This document shows positions 43,264 to 52,108 of a DNA stretch of 64,000 nt, one piece after another (the first letter of the stretch is position 1; every line of letters begins with the position of its first letter). The notes under the pieces are model-generated. The model was given only the letters and a program-made list of their open reading frames with translations. It was not told the DNA's origin and did not search any database. Made by a program: the position numbers and the translations under genes. This stretch comes from JAMPXD01 sp041481895 (GTDB lineage Bacteria; Desulfobacterota; Desulfuromonadia; Geobacterales; Geobacteraceae): the NCBI GenBank assembly GCA_041481895.1, contig JBGPCQ010000001.1, positions 1-64,000 of the forward strand, read 5' to 3'.

Positions 43264-44760
43264 TCATTTAATGAGCTGGTTTTTCAGCTCTACTATGTTC
43301 TGCTTCAGCAGATGCGGATCGATCGAGAGGCTCTTGCCTGCTTCGAGCGCCAGAACGCCAAGAATAAGCGAGAAATAGGCCGCCGAGATGACATAGAGGC
43401 GCAGCTCCTTTTTCCTTGTTGCCGCAATTTCCACCGGATTCTGCATTTTCGGTATCACCGCCAGCACCGGCACCCCCAGCGATTTCAGTTCATCGAGGCT
43501 TTTCACCGATCGGTCCAGCTGGTCCAGAAGGAAAAGGATGCCGAAACTTCCGGCCACCCCGGCCAGTATCCCCAGCAATATGATCATTACCCGGTTCGGG
43601 CTGACCGGTTTGATGGGGAGGATGGCCGGGTCCACGACCCTGAAAGTAGTTGTCTTGTCTTGCACCTCCATCTGTTTGGAGACCTCCGACTGGCCGTGGC
43701 GGGCAACGAGCTGGTCATAGATGTTTTTCTGATTGTTTTTTTCCAGTTCCAGTTTTTCCAGCCCGGCCTTTGCGCTCGGAATGGTGCGCAGCATCGCCTG
43801 GTTCGATGAGATATACCTCTTCAAACCCTCCTCACTAACCCTGATGGCGCCGATCTCGGCTTCCGCCTTTTCCATATCCTGGGGGTCGCTACCCAGAATC
43901 TCGCCTGCCGGTCTTCCCTTTATCTGCTCCCTGATGGTCTCGATGTCGGTTTTTACCTTGATGACCTCCGGGTAATTCTCCGTAAATTCGACGCGGAGTT
44001 CATCGAGCCTTTTCTGCAGGGCGATGAGCCTGCTTTGCATCGGGTCGCCGGCCTTTCTGGTCACCGGCTGCAGCCCCTCGAGATGCCTTCTCCTGAGCTG
44101 GAGGTCGTAGAGTTTCTGTTGCGCCGTGTTTATTTCCTCGAAGAGTTTTCCCTCGTTGATGGCGATGATCCCGCCTTTGTCGCGTTTGTAGTTGTTCGCC
44201 TCGACTTCGGTTTTCTCAAATTTCTCCCGGAAAGTATCGATCTGCTCCGAGAGGAACTTGGTGGCGCCGTACGATTCTTCGCGTTTCGAAGAGACGTTTC
44301 CCTCGATGTAGCGCCTGACCAGAGTGTTGACGAAATCACGCGCAATCCGCGGGTTTTCGCTCTTGTACGTTATGAAGAAAATGTTTTTGTCCTTCGTTGT
44401 AACTGCCATGTTTTTCTGGATAGAGGCGATTAATCCTTCCAGCTCTCTGTCGCTCTTGTTCTTCACGTTCAGGTCGAGTTCGTCGATCACCTTCACCAGC
44501 AGGGTCCTGCTGGTCAGGGCATAATTGAGCACCTTGATGGTATCTTCCATGGAAGGAGACACCACTATCCCTTTGACCAGATCACTGATGACGTTCTTTT
44601 CGATGAAAACGGTGCTCTTCGCCTCATATTTTTTCGGCAGGAGATAACTCATGACCACGAATCCGGTCATGATGACGAAGGAGATCAGTGCGAAAGGCAG
44701 TTTCCTCTTTTTGACGAGGTTCACGTATTTCTTGTAATCGAATTCAGGTGATGGAGACAT
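43264..44760 (-). CDS. XrtA-system polysaccharide chain-length determinant (Wzz family)
   Basis: The protein has 498 residues from ATG 44758-44760 (GGAG upstream); an upstream TTG is unlikely. There is an N-terminal membrane segment (LPFALISFVIMTGFVVMSYL), a long coiled-coil-rich periplasmic region (residues about 50-390) and a C-terminal segment preceded by the proline-rich PAILPIKPVSPNRVMIILLG. These are Wzz/GumC features. A third hydrophobic stretch follows (LYVISAAYFSLILGVLAL). It sets the modal length of the exopolysaccharide together with the adjacent autokinase. Confidence 0.9.
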   Translation of the reverse strand: MSPSPEFDYKKYVNLVKKRKLPFALISFVIMTGFVVMSYLLPKKYEAKSTVFIEKNVISDLVKGIVVSPSMEDTIKVLNYALTSRTLLVKVIDELDLNVKNKSDRELEGLIASIQKNMAVTTKDKNIFFITYKSENPRIARDFVNTLVRRYIEGNVSSKREESYGATKFLSEQIDTFREKFEKTEVEANNYKRDKGGIIAINEGKLFEEINTAQQKLYDLQLRRRHLEGLQPVTRKAGDPMQSRLIALQKRLDELRVEFTENYPEVIKVKTDIETIREQIKGRPAGEILGSDPQDMEKAEAEIGAIRVSEEGLKRYISSNQAMLRTIPSAKAGLEKLELEKNNQKNIYDQLVARHGQSEVSKQMEVQDKTTTFRVVDPAILPIKPVSPNRVMIILLGILAGVAGSFGILFLLDQLDRSVKSLDELKSLGVPVLAVIPKMQNPVEIAATRKKELRLYVISAAYFSLILGVLALEAGKSLSIDPHLLKQNIVELKNQLIK

Positions 44761-44784
44761 GCTGTGCACTCCGTTCAATTTGTG

Positions 44785-45636
44785 TTAAAATATCCCTTCT
44801 TCCACGATCACGTAATCCCCCGGCATCAGGCGGACGTTCTGTTTCAGGTCGCCGTCTTTGATCAGGTCTTTCGCTTTTATCGGGATCGATACGTCCTTCG
44901 TCCCCTCTTTTCTCAGGATGGCGGTGTCGTTCTGCTTGGCGAATTTGGTAAAGCCGCCCGATTCAAGAATCGCTTCCATTACCGTCATCCCTTCCCGATA
45001 TTCGATCGATTTAGGCAGGTTTACTGCGCCCAGGACATAGACGCTTCTGTCAACCTGTTGCGGAATGAAGATCGCGTCGTTTGTTTCGATGACGATGTCT
45101 TCACTCGTATCGCCAGTGACGAACAGTTTGTAGAAGTCTTCCTTTACTTTCTTGCCGTTCCTGGTCACATACGCCTTTCGGTAATCGGCGACCTTTGCCG
45201 TGGCGCCTGCGGCGGAGCCGCCCCCTCCTTTGCCGTCGCCGGCCACTGCGTTGCCGATTGAGCAGAGGAGCTGCAGGAGGGTGGTGCGGCGGTTAAGCTC
45301 ATGGACTCCCGACTGGACTCCGCCGCCGAAGACATAGACCTTGCTGTTAGTGATCTCCCGGACTGTCACCGTGACAATGGGGTTTTTCACCAGATCCTTC
45401 AGTCTTTCCCCGAGGATCTTCTGCAGTTCGCGGGGGGGTACGCCGCTTGCTTTCACATCACCGAGACCAGGAATGGTGATCATGCCGTCCGGACGAACTT
45501 TAACGGAGACATTCAGCTCCTTGTTTCCCCAGACGGAAACTTCAAGCCCGTCTCCCTCGCCGATGATGTAGTCCCCCGCGGAGACGAGCACGGGGAGCAG
45601 CACGAGCATAAGGAATGTCAGCAAGATTTTTTTCAT
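44785..45636 (-). CDS. XrtA-system polysaccharide export protein (Wza-like)
   Basis: The protein has 283 residues from ATG 45634-45636 with a perfect AAGGAG. A signal peptide (KKILLTFLMLVLLPVLVSA) is followed by the polysaccharide export domain (YIIGEGDGLEVSVWGNKELN, GMITIPGLGDVKASG) and SLBB-type repeats (VYVFGGGVQSGVHEL, VYVLGAVNLPKSIEY). It is the outer-membrane/periplasmic export component. No lipobox cysteine is present after the signal peptide, whereas classical Wza is a lipoprotein, so anchoring differs or depends on the beta-barrel partner. Confidence 0.88.
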   Translation of the reverse strand: MKKILLTFLMLVLLPVLVSAGDYIIGEGDGLEVSVWGNKELNVSVKVRPDGMITIPGLGDVKASGVPPRELQKILGERLKDLVKNPIVTVTVREITNSKVYVFGGGVQSGVHELNRRTTLLQLLCSIGNAVAGDGKGGGGSAAGATAKVADYRKAYVTRNGKKVKEDFYKLFVTGDTSEDIVIETNDAIFIPQQVDRSVYVLGAVNLPKSIEYREGMTVMEAILESGGFTKFAKQNDTAILRKEGTKDVSIPIKAKDLIKDGDLKQNVRLMPGDYVIVEEGIF

Positions 45637-45652
45637 TTTTTTCTCCTTTTTA

Positions 45653-45708
45653 ATCAGTGACCAGTGACCAGCGTCCAACCCCAGTCTCCAGTCCCTAGTC
45701 CCCGGTCT
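45653..45708. repeat. Degenerate heptanucleotide tandem repeat
   Basis: On the minus strand the gap reads in seven-base units such as CTAGGGA, CTGGAGA, CTGGGGT, TGGACGC, TGGTCAC, TGGTCAC. It lies between the sugar transferase and Wza-like genes, just upstream of the latter's ribosome site. Same class as 42297-42341. Confidence 0.75.
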
Positions 45709-47076
45709 TTATCGACTCCCCCGCCTGAACAGGACTACTTTGACTGTTTCGAGGATGATCATCAAATCGAAGGTCAGGGTGAGGTTTTTGATGTAGTAGA
45801 GGTCATAGCGGAGTTTTTCCAGGGCGTCTTCCACCGAGGCGCCGTAGGGATAACGGACCTGGGCCCAACCGGTGACACCGGGTTTGACGAAATGCCGCTC
45901 GGAATAGTAGGGGATGACAGTTTTAAGCTTATCGACGAACTCCGGACGTTCCGGTCTCGGTCCCACCAGGCTCATTTCCCCTTTAAGGACGTTGAAGAGC
46001 TGGGGTATTTCATCGATGCGGCTTTTCCGGTAGAAATTCCCAACCCGCGTTGCCCGCGGGTCCTCCTTTTGCGCCCAGACCGCCCCGGTGCCGAGTTCCG
46101 CGTCTTCCCGCATGGTCCTGAACTTGAAGAGGACGAAGTTCCTCTCCCTTTCGCCGACACGCTCCTGCCGAAATAACACCGGTCCAGGTGAATCGAGCTT
46201 GATTGCCAGGACAATAAAAGGGAGGAAGGGGAGGACCATGAGGATTCCCGCCGCAGAGCAGACCACGTCCAACACCCTTTTGATGATGCGGGTCAGGGCA
46301 GTTATCCGGAACCCATCGGAAAAAATGAACCAGCTCGGGTTGATGTTCTCCAGCAGAAGCTTGCCGGTCATCTGTTCGTAAAATGAAGGAGCGTCCACGA
46401 CCTCGATGCCGCTCAGCTTGCAGGTCATGATCTCTTGCAGTGGTAACACTCCCCGCCGCTCCGTTAATGAGACCACGATCTGGTCGGCCTTCTCCCGCCT
46501 TACGGTTTCATAAAGTTCTTCTCTCGTTTCCAGTATCGTATCGGCAGGGACGTGGACCGACTCATTGGAGCAGTTGACGTACCCGGAGAGGATATAGTTG
46601 CCGTCAGTAACCGGGATGATATCTCCCATCCGGCAGGCTAACGGGCCGGCGCCCAGGATCAGGATCCGTTTGGCGAACCCCCGGAATCTCTTGCACCACT
46701 GGTAGCCGGCGAAGCAGAGAATCTGAAGGGTGCCGAAGACAAGTAGGGCAATGACGATTACTCCTCTTCCGAACATGAAGAAGGGGACTGAGTAGTAGAG
46801 CGTGGAGAGGATGAAAAACGAAACAACAAGCGACAGGATTATACGGACTACGATCTCGCTGTTCTTGAAGTTCCGGCGGTATTTGTACGTTTCAACCAGG
46901 TATGAGACGAACACAAGAACGAAGGCAAAGATACAAATCCTTGACGGCCCCAGTTCCATCAGCTTGCCGACAGTAGGGATTTCCCGGAACCTGAAGAGGA
47001 ACGCTATCGGAATGGCGAGAAGAGCCGAGCCGAGGTCATATATGATGAGAAGAATAACCTTTTTGTTTAATGCCAT
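45709..47076 (-). CDS. XrtA-system undecaprenyl-phosphate sugar phosphotransferase (initiating transferase)
   Basis: A 455-residue polyprenyl sugar-phosphate transferase. Four to five N-terminal membrane segments and a Rossmann-like CoA-binding fold (ILILGAGPLACRMGDIIPVT) precede the catalytic PglC/WbaP-type domain (RVLDVVCSAAGILMVLPFLP, SPGPVLFRQERVG, FKFRTM, RKSRIDEIPQLFNVLKGEM, SLVGPRPERPEF). It loads the first sugar phosphate on undecaprenyl phosphate and so starts the repeat. Its position next to PrsT and the length near 455 match the exosortase A group. Donor sugar not readable. Confidence 0.92.
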   Translation of the reverse strand: MALNKKVILLIIYDLGSALLAIPIAFLFRFREIPTVGKLMELGPSRICIFAFVLVFVSYLVETYKYRRNFKNSEIVVRIILSLVVSFFILSTLYYSVPFFMFGRGVIVIALLVFGTLQILCFAGYQWCKRFRGFAKRILILGAGPLACRMGDIIPVTDGNYILSGYVNCSNESVHVPADTILETREELYETVRREKADQIVVSLTERRGVLPLQEIMTCKLSGIEVVDAPSFYEQMTGKLLLENINPSWFIFSDGFRITALTRIIKRVLDVVCSAAGILMVLPFLPFIVLAIKLDSPGPVLFRQERVGERERNFVLFKFRTMREDAELGTGAVWAQKEDPRATRVGNFYRKSRIDEIPQLFNVLKGEMSLVGPRPERPEFVDKLKTVIPYYSERHFVKPGVTGWAQVRYPYGASVEDALEKLRYDLYYIKNLTLTFDLMIILETVKVVLFRRGSR

Positions 47077-47128
47077 AGGAGTTGCTCCAGAAGCCTCTCT
47101 TGTCTGCTACTTCGTTTCCATCCGGAAA

Positions 47129-49774
47129 CTACTTCAACTCTGCCAGCAAGGCCCTTGCTTTCTGGGCTTCAGGGAATTCGTCGGACTGTAACGCCTTCTG
47201 CAGTTTGGCCGTAGCCTGTGCCTTATCCCCCGACTCGCGGTAGGCAAGGGCCAGATGGTAATTGACCGTGGGGTTGTCGGGGAGAAGGGCGGACGCTTTT
47301 TCCAGCGCCTTGCGGGCTTCTTCCTTGCGCCCGTTCTTCAGCAGGGCGTAGCCGAGGGTGTCCATGATTCCCGCGTTGCCCGGCTCGAGCTTGAATGCGG
47401 TTACCGCCAGTCTGAGGGCTTCCTCTTTGTTCCCGAATCCTTCGGTGCAGAGAAAGGCGAGATTGTTGAGGGCAGGCACGTAATTTTCCGCTTTTGCCAG
47501 TGCCTGCCGGTACTTCCGAACCGCTTCCACCTTTTTGCCGGTCATTTCCAGTAGCGCCCCCTGGGAAAAATAGGCGTGGGCCAGGTCGGGATTTTTCCGG
47601 ACTACTTCCGCAAAGGTTGTCGAGGCGAGGGTATAATCTTTTTTCCTGGCGTAGAGGTTGCCGAGCTTCAGCATGGCCTGAAGGCTCTCTTTATCCCTGT
47701 TCAGACCGGTTTTCAACTCCGCGACTGCCCGGTCGAGATCGTTCTGGCTCTCGTAGACGGACGCCAGCATTAGGTAGCCGGAGGCGGAGTTCGGTTTTAA
47801 CGTAATGGCCCGGCGGGCTTGCTCCACGGCTTTCGGTATTTCTTTCATCGCCACGTAGGCGCTGATTTTCAGCGGAACCCCCCGATCGGGGGCAATCGCC
47901 TCGACATCGTCAAACGCCTTGATCGCCTCCCGGTATTTCTTTTCCGCCAGACAGATGCGTCCCTTCAATTCAAGGGCGTCGGCATAGCGCGGGTTAGCCT
48001 TGATCGCCTCGTCAAGGACGGAGACTGCCTTGCCCGGATTCTTTTTCCTCATCTGGTAGCCCGCCAGGGCAATGAAGGCAGCGGGATTCTTAGTTTCCTT
48101 CGCTTTGGCGTACCATTTCAAGGCCTCACTCTCTTTCCTGTTCAACTCCTCGAGTGCCGCCGTGCCCAACATCGCTTGCAGGTTTTGCGGGTCCTTCTGC
48201 AGCACTGCACCGTACTCGGCAAGCGCCTTGACGTAGTTGCCGTCGGCCGCATGGAAGGTGGCCAGGTTGAAGTAGGGGGCGAAGAACGCGGGGTCGGCTT
48301 CCTTGGCCTTTTGCAGATATTTCACCGCTTCCGCCGGCTTGTTTTCGGCGAACGCGACCGCCGCCATGCTGTTGTATAGAGGTGCATCCTCTTTCTTGCC
48401 GGTCAAGCCTTCCCGCAGAACGCCCAGGGCTTTTGCCTTGTCGTTGCGGCGCATGTAGTGAGAAAAGAGGATGAGCCGGGTATTGAGGAGTTCCGGCCTG
48501 ACCTTGACCGCCGTGCGCAGGTCGGTCTCCGCCTCCTTGTCGTTCCCCTTGCTCAGGTGGAAAATACCCTTCTTGATGTGGGCGTCAATGAGCTTCGGGT
48601 CGAGTTCCGTCGCCCGGTTCAGTTCCCTTAACCCTTCGTCGTACTTCCCCTTCGTCATATACGCGCTGCCGAGAAGGTTATGGGCCAGGGCATTATTTTC
48701 TTCGGACTGCAAGACCTTGTTGATCTCAGTGATCGAGTCGTCAACACGCTTCTGGCTGAGGAGAATCATTCCGGTCAGAAGCCTTGCCTTGATGGAGGAG
48801 GGATTGTGGTCGAGAATCACGCGGAACTGGCTCAGGGCATTCTCCAGCTCACCCTTGCCGTAGAGGCTGAGTCCGAGGAAGTAGTATCCTTCCATGGCGG
48901 GTTGCATCTTGTTGGCACGCTGCAGCTCCGTAACGGCGTCGGTAAAGTTTTGCCGCTGATAGGCAGCGATCCCCTTCAGCCGGTAACCCTCGGCACGCTT
49001 CGGGAATTTGGCGACGATCTCTTCGGCGGTCTTGGCCGCCCGGTCCTTTTCGCCCATGTCGAGGTAAATCATGCCTGTCTTGTACCGGGCCATGGCGTCG
49101 GACGGGTTTATTTCCGCGATCTTCTGGTAAATAACGAGCGACTTGTCCCTGTTCCCCACGGAAGCTTCGAGAGAGGCGAGCATGTAGTAGGCCAGGGAAT
49201 TCTTCGGATCTTGCGCAATGACTCCGCTCAAGATTTCCTTAGCTTCCCTGATCTTCTTCTGCGCTCCGTAAATTCCTGCCAGCTCGAGTTTTGCGGATAT
49301 CCTCGACGGTTCTCCCTTCAAGACTTGCAGCAGGCACCTCTCCGCTTCACCGGGGTTATTGGCAGCGAAGTGGGCGGCACCGAGTATTTCAAGCGCCTCT
49401 GCAGACCCCGGATGGTTCTTCAGGTATTCGCCCGCCTCCTGGATGGACAGGTCGGGCTTCTTGACGTAAAAATGGATTTTCGCCAGTTCCAGTTTTATCT
49501 CTTCACGGGAAGGGTTCTGTCTAAGCACCTTCTGGAACTCCTTTTCAGCCTGCTCAGGTTTCTTTGCCGCCGCATACGCTCTCGCCAACTGGTAGCGCGC
49601 ATCGAGGTGGTTCTGGTCCTTTTGCAGTGCGTTTTTCAGGAGCACGATTGCGCCGCCGGGGTTGGCTTTTTGCAACTGCTGAACCCCTTCCGCATACAGC
49701 TGCTCGACGGTTTTGCCGCCGCAGCCGGCAATGGCGAGGACTATACCGAGCATGAAGATGATTTTTCCGTACAA
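47129..49774 (-). CDS. prsT: PrsT, TPR lipoprotein of the PEP-CTERM/XrtA system
   Basis: The protein has 881 residues starting at TTG 49772-49774, which follows a perfect AGGAGG by eight bases. The longer frame to 49879 runs through heptamer repeats and is not credible. The N-terminus YGKIIFMLGIVLAIAGCGGK is a lipoprotein signal with a lipobox ending at Cys18. The rest is about 20 TPR units (YKTGMIYLDMGEKDRAAKTA, ALELKGRICLAEKKYREAIK). PrsT proteins mark exosortase A exopolysaccharide loci and are thought to scaffold assembly or export. It is the first gene of the minus-strand XrtA operon. Confidence 0.92.
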   Translation of the reverse strand: MYGKIIFMLGIVLAIAGCGGKTVEQLYAEGVQQLQKANPGGAIVLLKNALQKDQNHLDARYQLARAYAAAKKPEQAEKEFQKVLRQNPSREEIKLELAKIHFYVKKPDLSIQEAGEYLKNHPGSAEALEILGAAHFAANNPGEAERCLLQVLKGEPSRISAKLELAGIYGAQKKIREAKEILSGVIAQDPKNSLAYYMLASLEASVGNRDKSLVIYQKIAEINPSDAMARYKTGMIYLDMGEKDRAAKTAEEIVAKFPKRAEGYRLKGIAAYQRQNFTDAVTELQRANKMQPAMEGYYFLGLSLYGKGELENALSQFRVILDHNPSSIKARLLTGMILLSQKRVDDSITEINKVLQSEENNALAHNLLGSAYMTKGKYDEGLRELNRATELDPKLIDAHIKKGIFHLSKGNDKEAETDLRTAVKVRPELLNTRLILFSHYMRRNDKAKALGVLREGLTGKKEDAPLYNSMAAVAFAENKPAEAVKYLQKAKEADPAFFAPYFNLATFHAADGNYVKALAEYGAVLQKDPQNLQAMLGTAALEELNRKESEALKWYAKAKETKNPAAFIALAGYQMRKKNPGKAVSVLDEAIKANPRYADALELKGRICLAEKKYREAIKAFDDVEAIAPDRGVPLKISAYVAMKEIPKAVEQARRAITLKPNSASGYLMLASVYESQNDLDRAVAELKTGLNRDKESLQAMLKLGNLYARKKDYTLASTTFAEVVRKNPDLAHAYFSQGALLEMTGKKVEAVRKYRQALAKAENYVPALNNLAFLCTEGFGNKEEALRLAVTAFKLEPGNAGIMDTLGYALLKNGRKEEARKALEKASALLPDNPTVNYHLALAYRESGDKAQATAKLQKALQSDEFPEAQKARALLAELK

Positions 49775-50316
49775 AGACCTTTCCTCCTGGACAATTAAAA
49801 TATAAACCCTGGACAAAAGCAGCTTTACTAACAGAGTTAGCGTAGAAAAATAAAGTGTACAACGAAACTCGAAATTCAAAACGCAAAACTCCTTGATGCG
49901 ATTACTCTATTACATAAAGCATACCAAGACGCGAATTGAGTGCTTTCACTCGTAGAGACAAGATGTTACACATTTATCCGGCATTATGGATCAGCGGACA
50001 GGATGTTAACGTAATGGCCGGGCGGAATCCACTTGAAATGCCAAAATCAGGAAAAGCGGCAGGGGAGGGGAGGTATGTTAAAATGTTGGCCGATGTTAAA
50101 TATGTTACTCGCACCTCTCAGAGTTCACCGGGGGAAATATTCTGTTTCCGATCAGGGTCGATCTCCAAGGCAGGACCAAAAAACTCCCTTCCTTTATCCC
50201 CAGTGGGTATTTCAATGGAGGGTCGTGGCGGGGGCCGGGGCGTTTTCTCTCTATGGCGCGGATTTTGCTGCCGGAATTCAAATTCGAGTTTGTGGTAATG
50301 ATTTGAAACATTCAAC
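49775..50316. other. Divergent intergenic region between prsT and the CAAX-protease-like gene
   Basis: No gene is visible. It should hold promoters for both directions. An inverted repeat GAGTG-CTTT-CACTC (49938-49951) is a possible operator for the prsT side, and a weak TTGGTA/TAATCG pair lies below it, which I do not call. Heptamer-like runs lie at 49862-49890 (minus: GTTTTGC, GTTTTGA, ATTTCGA, GTTTCGT) and 50268-50337 (CGTGAAA, CTTGAAA and relatives). Confidence 0.5.
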
Positions 50317-51057
50317 GTGAAACTTGAAATATTAGAAGACACCCGGAGGTGTAATATTTTCGCTGACATCAAAAAGAACGGCGCACTTCTCAGGGTTCTC
50401 CCCTTTGCGCTTTTCATGGCCTTCATCGGCCTGGAACAAGGGCTGCGGTTCTGTATCGGCAAGGGGGTGATTTCCCTTGCGCCTGAATCCCTCTATTACC
50501 TCTACCCGGTCAAGGCTTGCAGCGTCGGCTTGCTGCTGGTGCTGTTCAGGAACAGCTACCCGGAGTTACGCCTGCGGGAGTTGCGGGAAACAGGCAAGTT
50601 TCTCGTCAGCTTCGCTGCCGGAGTGGTCGTTTTCCTGCTCTGGATCAGGATGGACTGGTCTTTCGCCACGCAGGGTACCACGCAGGGATTCAATCCGTCC
50701 TTTTTCGAGAACACGACGGTCAGAGGGTTGATGACCATCACCAGGCTCGTTGGCGCGGTCCTCGTCGTTCCTGTGATGGAGGAACTTTTCTGGCGATCTT
50801 TTCTCGTTCGATACATAATCGACCAAGAGTTCGCCAAAGTCCCCATCGGCCGCTTTACCTGGCCGTCGTTCCTCACAACCGCCATCCTCTTCGGCCTCGA
50901 ACACCACCTCTTCCTCGCCGGCGTGATGGCGGGTATTGTCTACAACCTGCTTCTCTATTACACCCGGAGCATCGCCCTCTGTATTATCGCCCATGCGGTT
51001 ACCAACCTCGCTCTCGGTATCTACGTGCTCGCTACCGGCAAATGGTATTTCTGGTGA
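50317..51057 (+). CDS. PEP-CTERM/exosortase-associated CAAX-protease-like membrane protein
   Basis: A protein of up to 246 residues, mostly hydrophobic (about seven segments). It has the CPBP (CAAX/bacteriocin-processing) motifs EELFWRSFLVRYIID, LFGLEHHLFLAGVMAGI and IIAHAVTNLALGIY, which supply the Glu-Glu, His and His metal ligands. A subgroup of this family accompanies exosortase loci; its target is unknown. The start is uncertain. GTG 50317 has no ribosome site and lies in heptamer-repeat sequence, while a strong CGGAGG lies six bases before an in-frame ATT at 50356. Divergent from prsT. Confidence 0.8.
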   Translation: MKLEILEDTRRCNIFADIKKNGALLRVLPFALFMAFIGLEQGLRFCIGKGVISLAPESLYYLYPVKACSVGLLLVLFRNSYPELRLRELRETGKFLVSFAAGVVVFLLWIRMDWSFATQGTTQGFNPSFFENTTVRGLMTITRLVGAVLVVPVMEELFWRSFLVRYIIDQEFAKVPIGRFTWPSFLTTAILFGLEHHLFLAGVMAGIVYNLLLYYTRSIALCIIAHAVTNLALGIYVLATGKWYFW

Positions 51058-51123
51058 TCTGTTTTATGTAAAATATTCCAGACCAAACTGTCGGGTTATT
51101 TTACAAAATTCAATAGCAACTTT

Positions 51124-51144
51124 TGACACTGATGTTATTTGTCA
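51124..51144. repeat. Inverted repeat upstream of the sigma-54 promoter
   Basis: TGACA (51124-51128) and TGTCA (51140-51144) are separated by 11 bases. They lie 24 bp before the -24 element of the PEP-CTERM gene, closer than usual for an enhancer site, so an activator role is uncertain. Confidence 0.35.
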
Positions 51145-51167
51145 CCAAATTACAGTGTGTTATGCGT

Positions 51168-51183
51168 TGGCATTAGAATTGCA
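51168..51183 (+). promoter_or_regulatory. Sigma-54 promoter of the PEP-CTERM protein gene
   Basis: TGGCATTAGAATTGCA has GG and GC at the required -24/-12 spacing and fits TGGCAC-N5-TTGCA with one mismatch. Transcription would start near 51195, about 40 bases before the ATG. Sigma-54 control of PEP-CTERM genes is an established theme in exosortase systems. Confidence 0.75.
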
Positions 51184-51233
51184 AACAACCTATTTGGAAT
51201 GCATAACATGCAATAGTAAGGAGGAAGTAAATC

Positions 51234-51896
51234 ATGAAAATATTGGCGGGACTATTGGCAGGCGCAGCACTGATGCTGGCGTTTTCGTTGTCGGCGAACG
51301 CATTTGCTACGCTCGAGTTATCGAGCGGGGCAACTACTGTGACGGTTACGGATGGAGGGACAGGGGACGCAAATGGGGCTGTCGGAGTAGTCACTTTTAT
51401 CGGTCCTGTTGGTAACTTCTTTATCAATGTAACGACAGGCCTATCAATCTGTGACATTAACAACCCTTACATGGACCTCAACTCTGTTGATTTTAGTGGT
51501 TCCAGCGGCAGTCTTAAGATTAGATTGTCCGATATCGGTTTTAGCAGCCCCTCACCTGCCGGTTTTATTTTTAATGTTGGCGGCACAACGCAGGGGACAA
51601 TATCTTATGCCGGCTACTATGACTTGGACAACGCGCTGTTCGGGACTACGAGTCTGATCGGCAGTGGTAGTTTTACGGGACCAGGATCGTTTGCTGACAG
51701 TTTTTCCTCGGGATTAATCAGCCCGGCCTCTCCTTTATCGCTCACCGAGATTATTAACATCACCCACAGTGGTGGATATAAAAATACCAGTTTTGATGCA
51801 GAGATGGTCGTTACTCCCGAGCCTGGCACGATCCTGCTTCTAGGATCCGGCCTCTTGGGCCTGGCCATTTATGGCAGAAGGCGCCTGAAGGCATAA
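51234..51896 (+). CDS. PEP-CTERM sorting-domain protein
   Basis: A 220-residue exported protein: signal peptide (KILAGLLAGAALMLAFSLSA), a beta-rich Gly/Ser/Thr body, and the sorting tail TPEPGTILLLGSGLLGLAIY followed by GRRRLKA. The tail has all three parts needed for exosortase recognition (PEP, membrane helix, basic end). It is the only such protein found in the window and the natural substrate of the exosortase at 38108-38980. AAGGAGG precedes the ATG, a sigma-54 promoter lies upstream and a strong terminator downstream, so it is monocistronic. The body matches no named domain I recognise. Confidence 0.9.
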   Translation: MKILAGLLAGAALMLAFSLSANAFATLELSSGATTVTVTDGGTGDANGAVGVVTFIGPVGNFFINVTTGLSICDINNPYMDLNSVDFSGSSGSLKIRLSDIGFSSPSPAGFIFNVGGTTQGTISYAGYYDLDNALFGTTSLIGSGSFTGPGSFADSFSSGLISPASPLSLTEIINITHSGGYKNTSFDAEMVVTPEPGTILLLGSGLLGLAIYGRRRLKA

Positions 51897-51916
51897 AATG
51901 ATATTTCCCAAGGAAA

Positions 51917-51948
51917 AAGGGGAGCTCCACGAGGCTCCCCTTATTAAT
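51917..51948 (+). terminator. Intrinsic terminator of the PEP-CTERM gene
   Basis: GGGGAGC (51919-51925) and GCTCCCC (51934-51940) form a GC-rich stem flanked by AA/TT, followed by TTATTAAT. It lies 20 bases after the stop codon. Confidence 0.7.
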
Positions 51949-52108
51949 GCTTTTCTGGAATTCGGCCAACAAGAAGGGAATTGTTCTGATCTCATCGTGC
52001 GGGGCCAGCCTCGCTGTCGGAAAGTTTTACATATCATAGGATGCGTCAGGCGGGTTTTTACAGTAATGCACCATTATGCCGCCAATTTTAATGAGCAGGA
52101 GATACCCC

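Noticed and set aside
45653..45708. Period-7 tract considered as a CRISPR array
   Set aside because: There are no spacers and no 20-40 bp repeats; it is a simple degenerate heptamer.
48680..49798. 372-codon plus-strand open frame
   Set aside because: It is antisense to prsT, whose TPR pattern covers the whole interval.
50028..50043. TGGCAT-like sequence upstream of prsT as a sigma-54 promoter
   Set aside because: The -12 position reads GTGG and not TTGC; spacing fits but the essential GC is absent.
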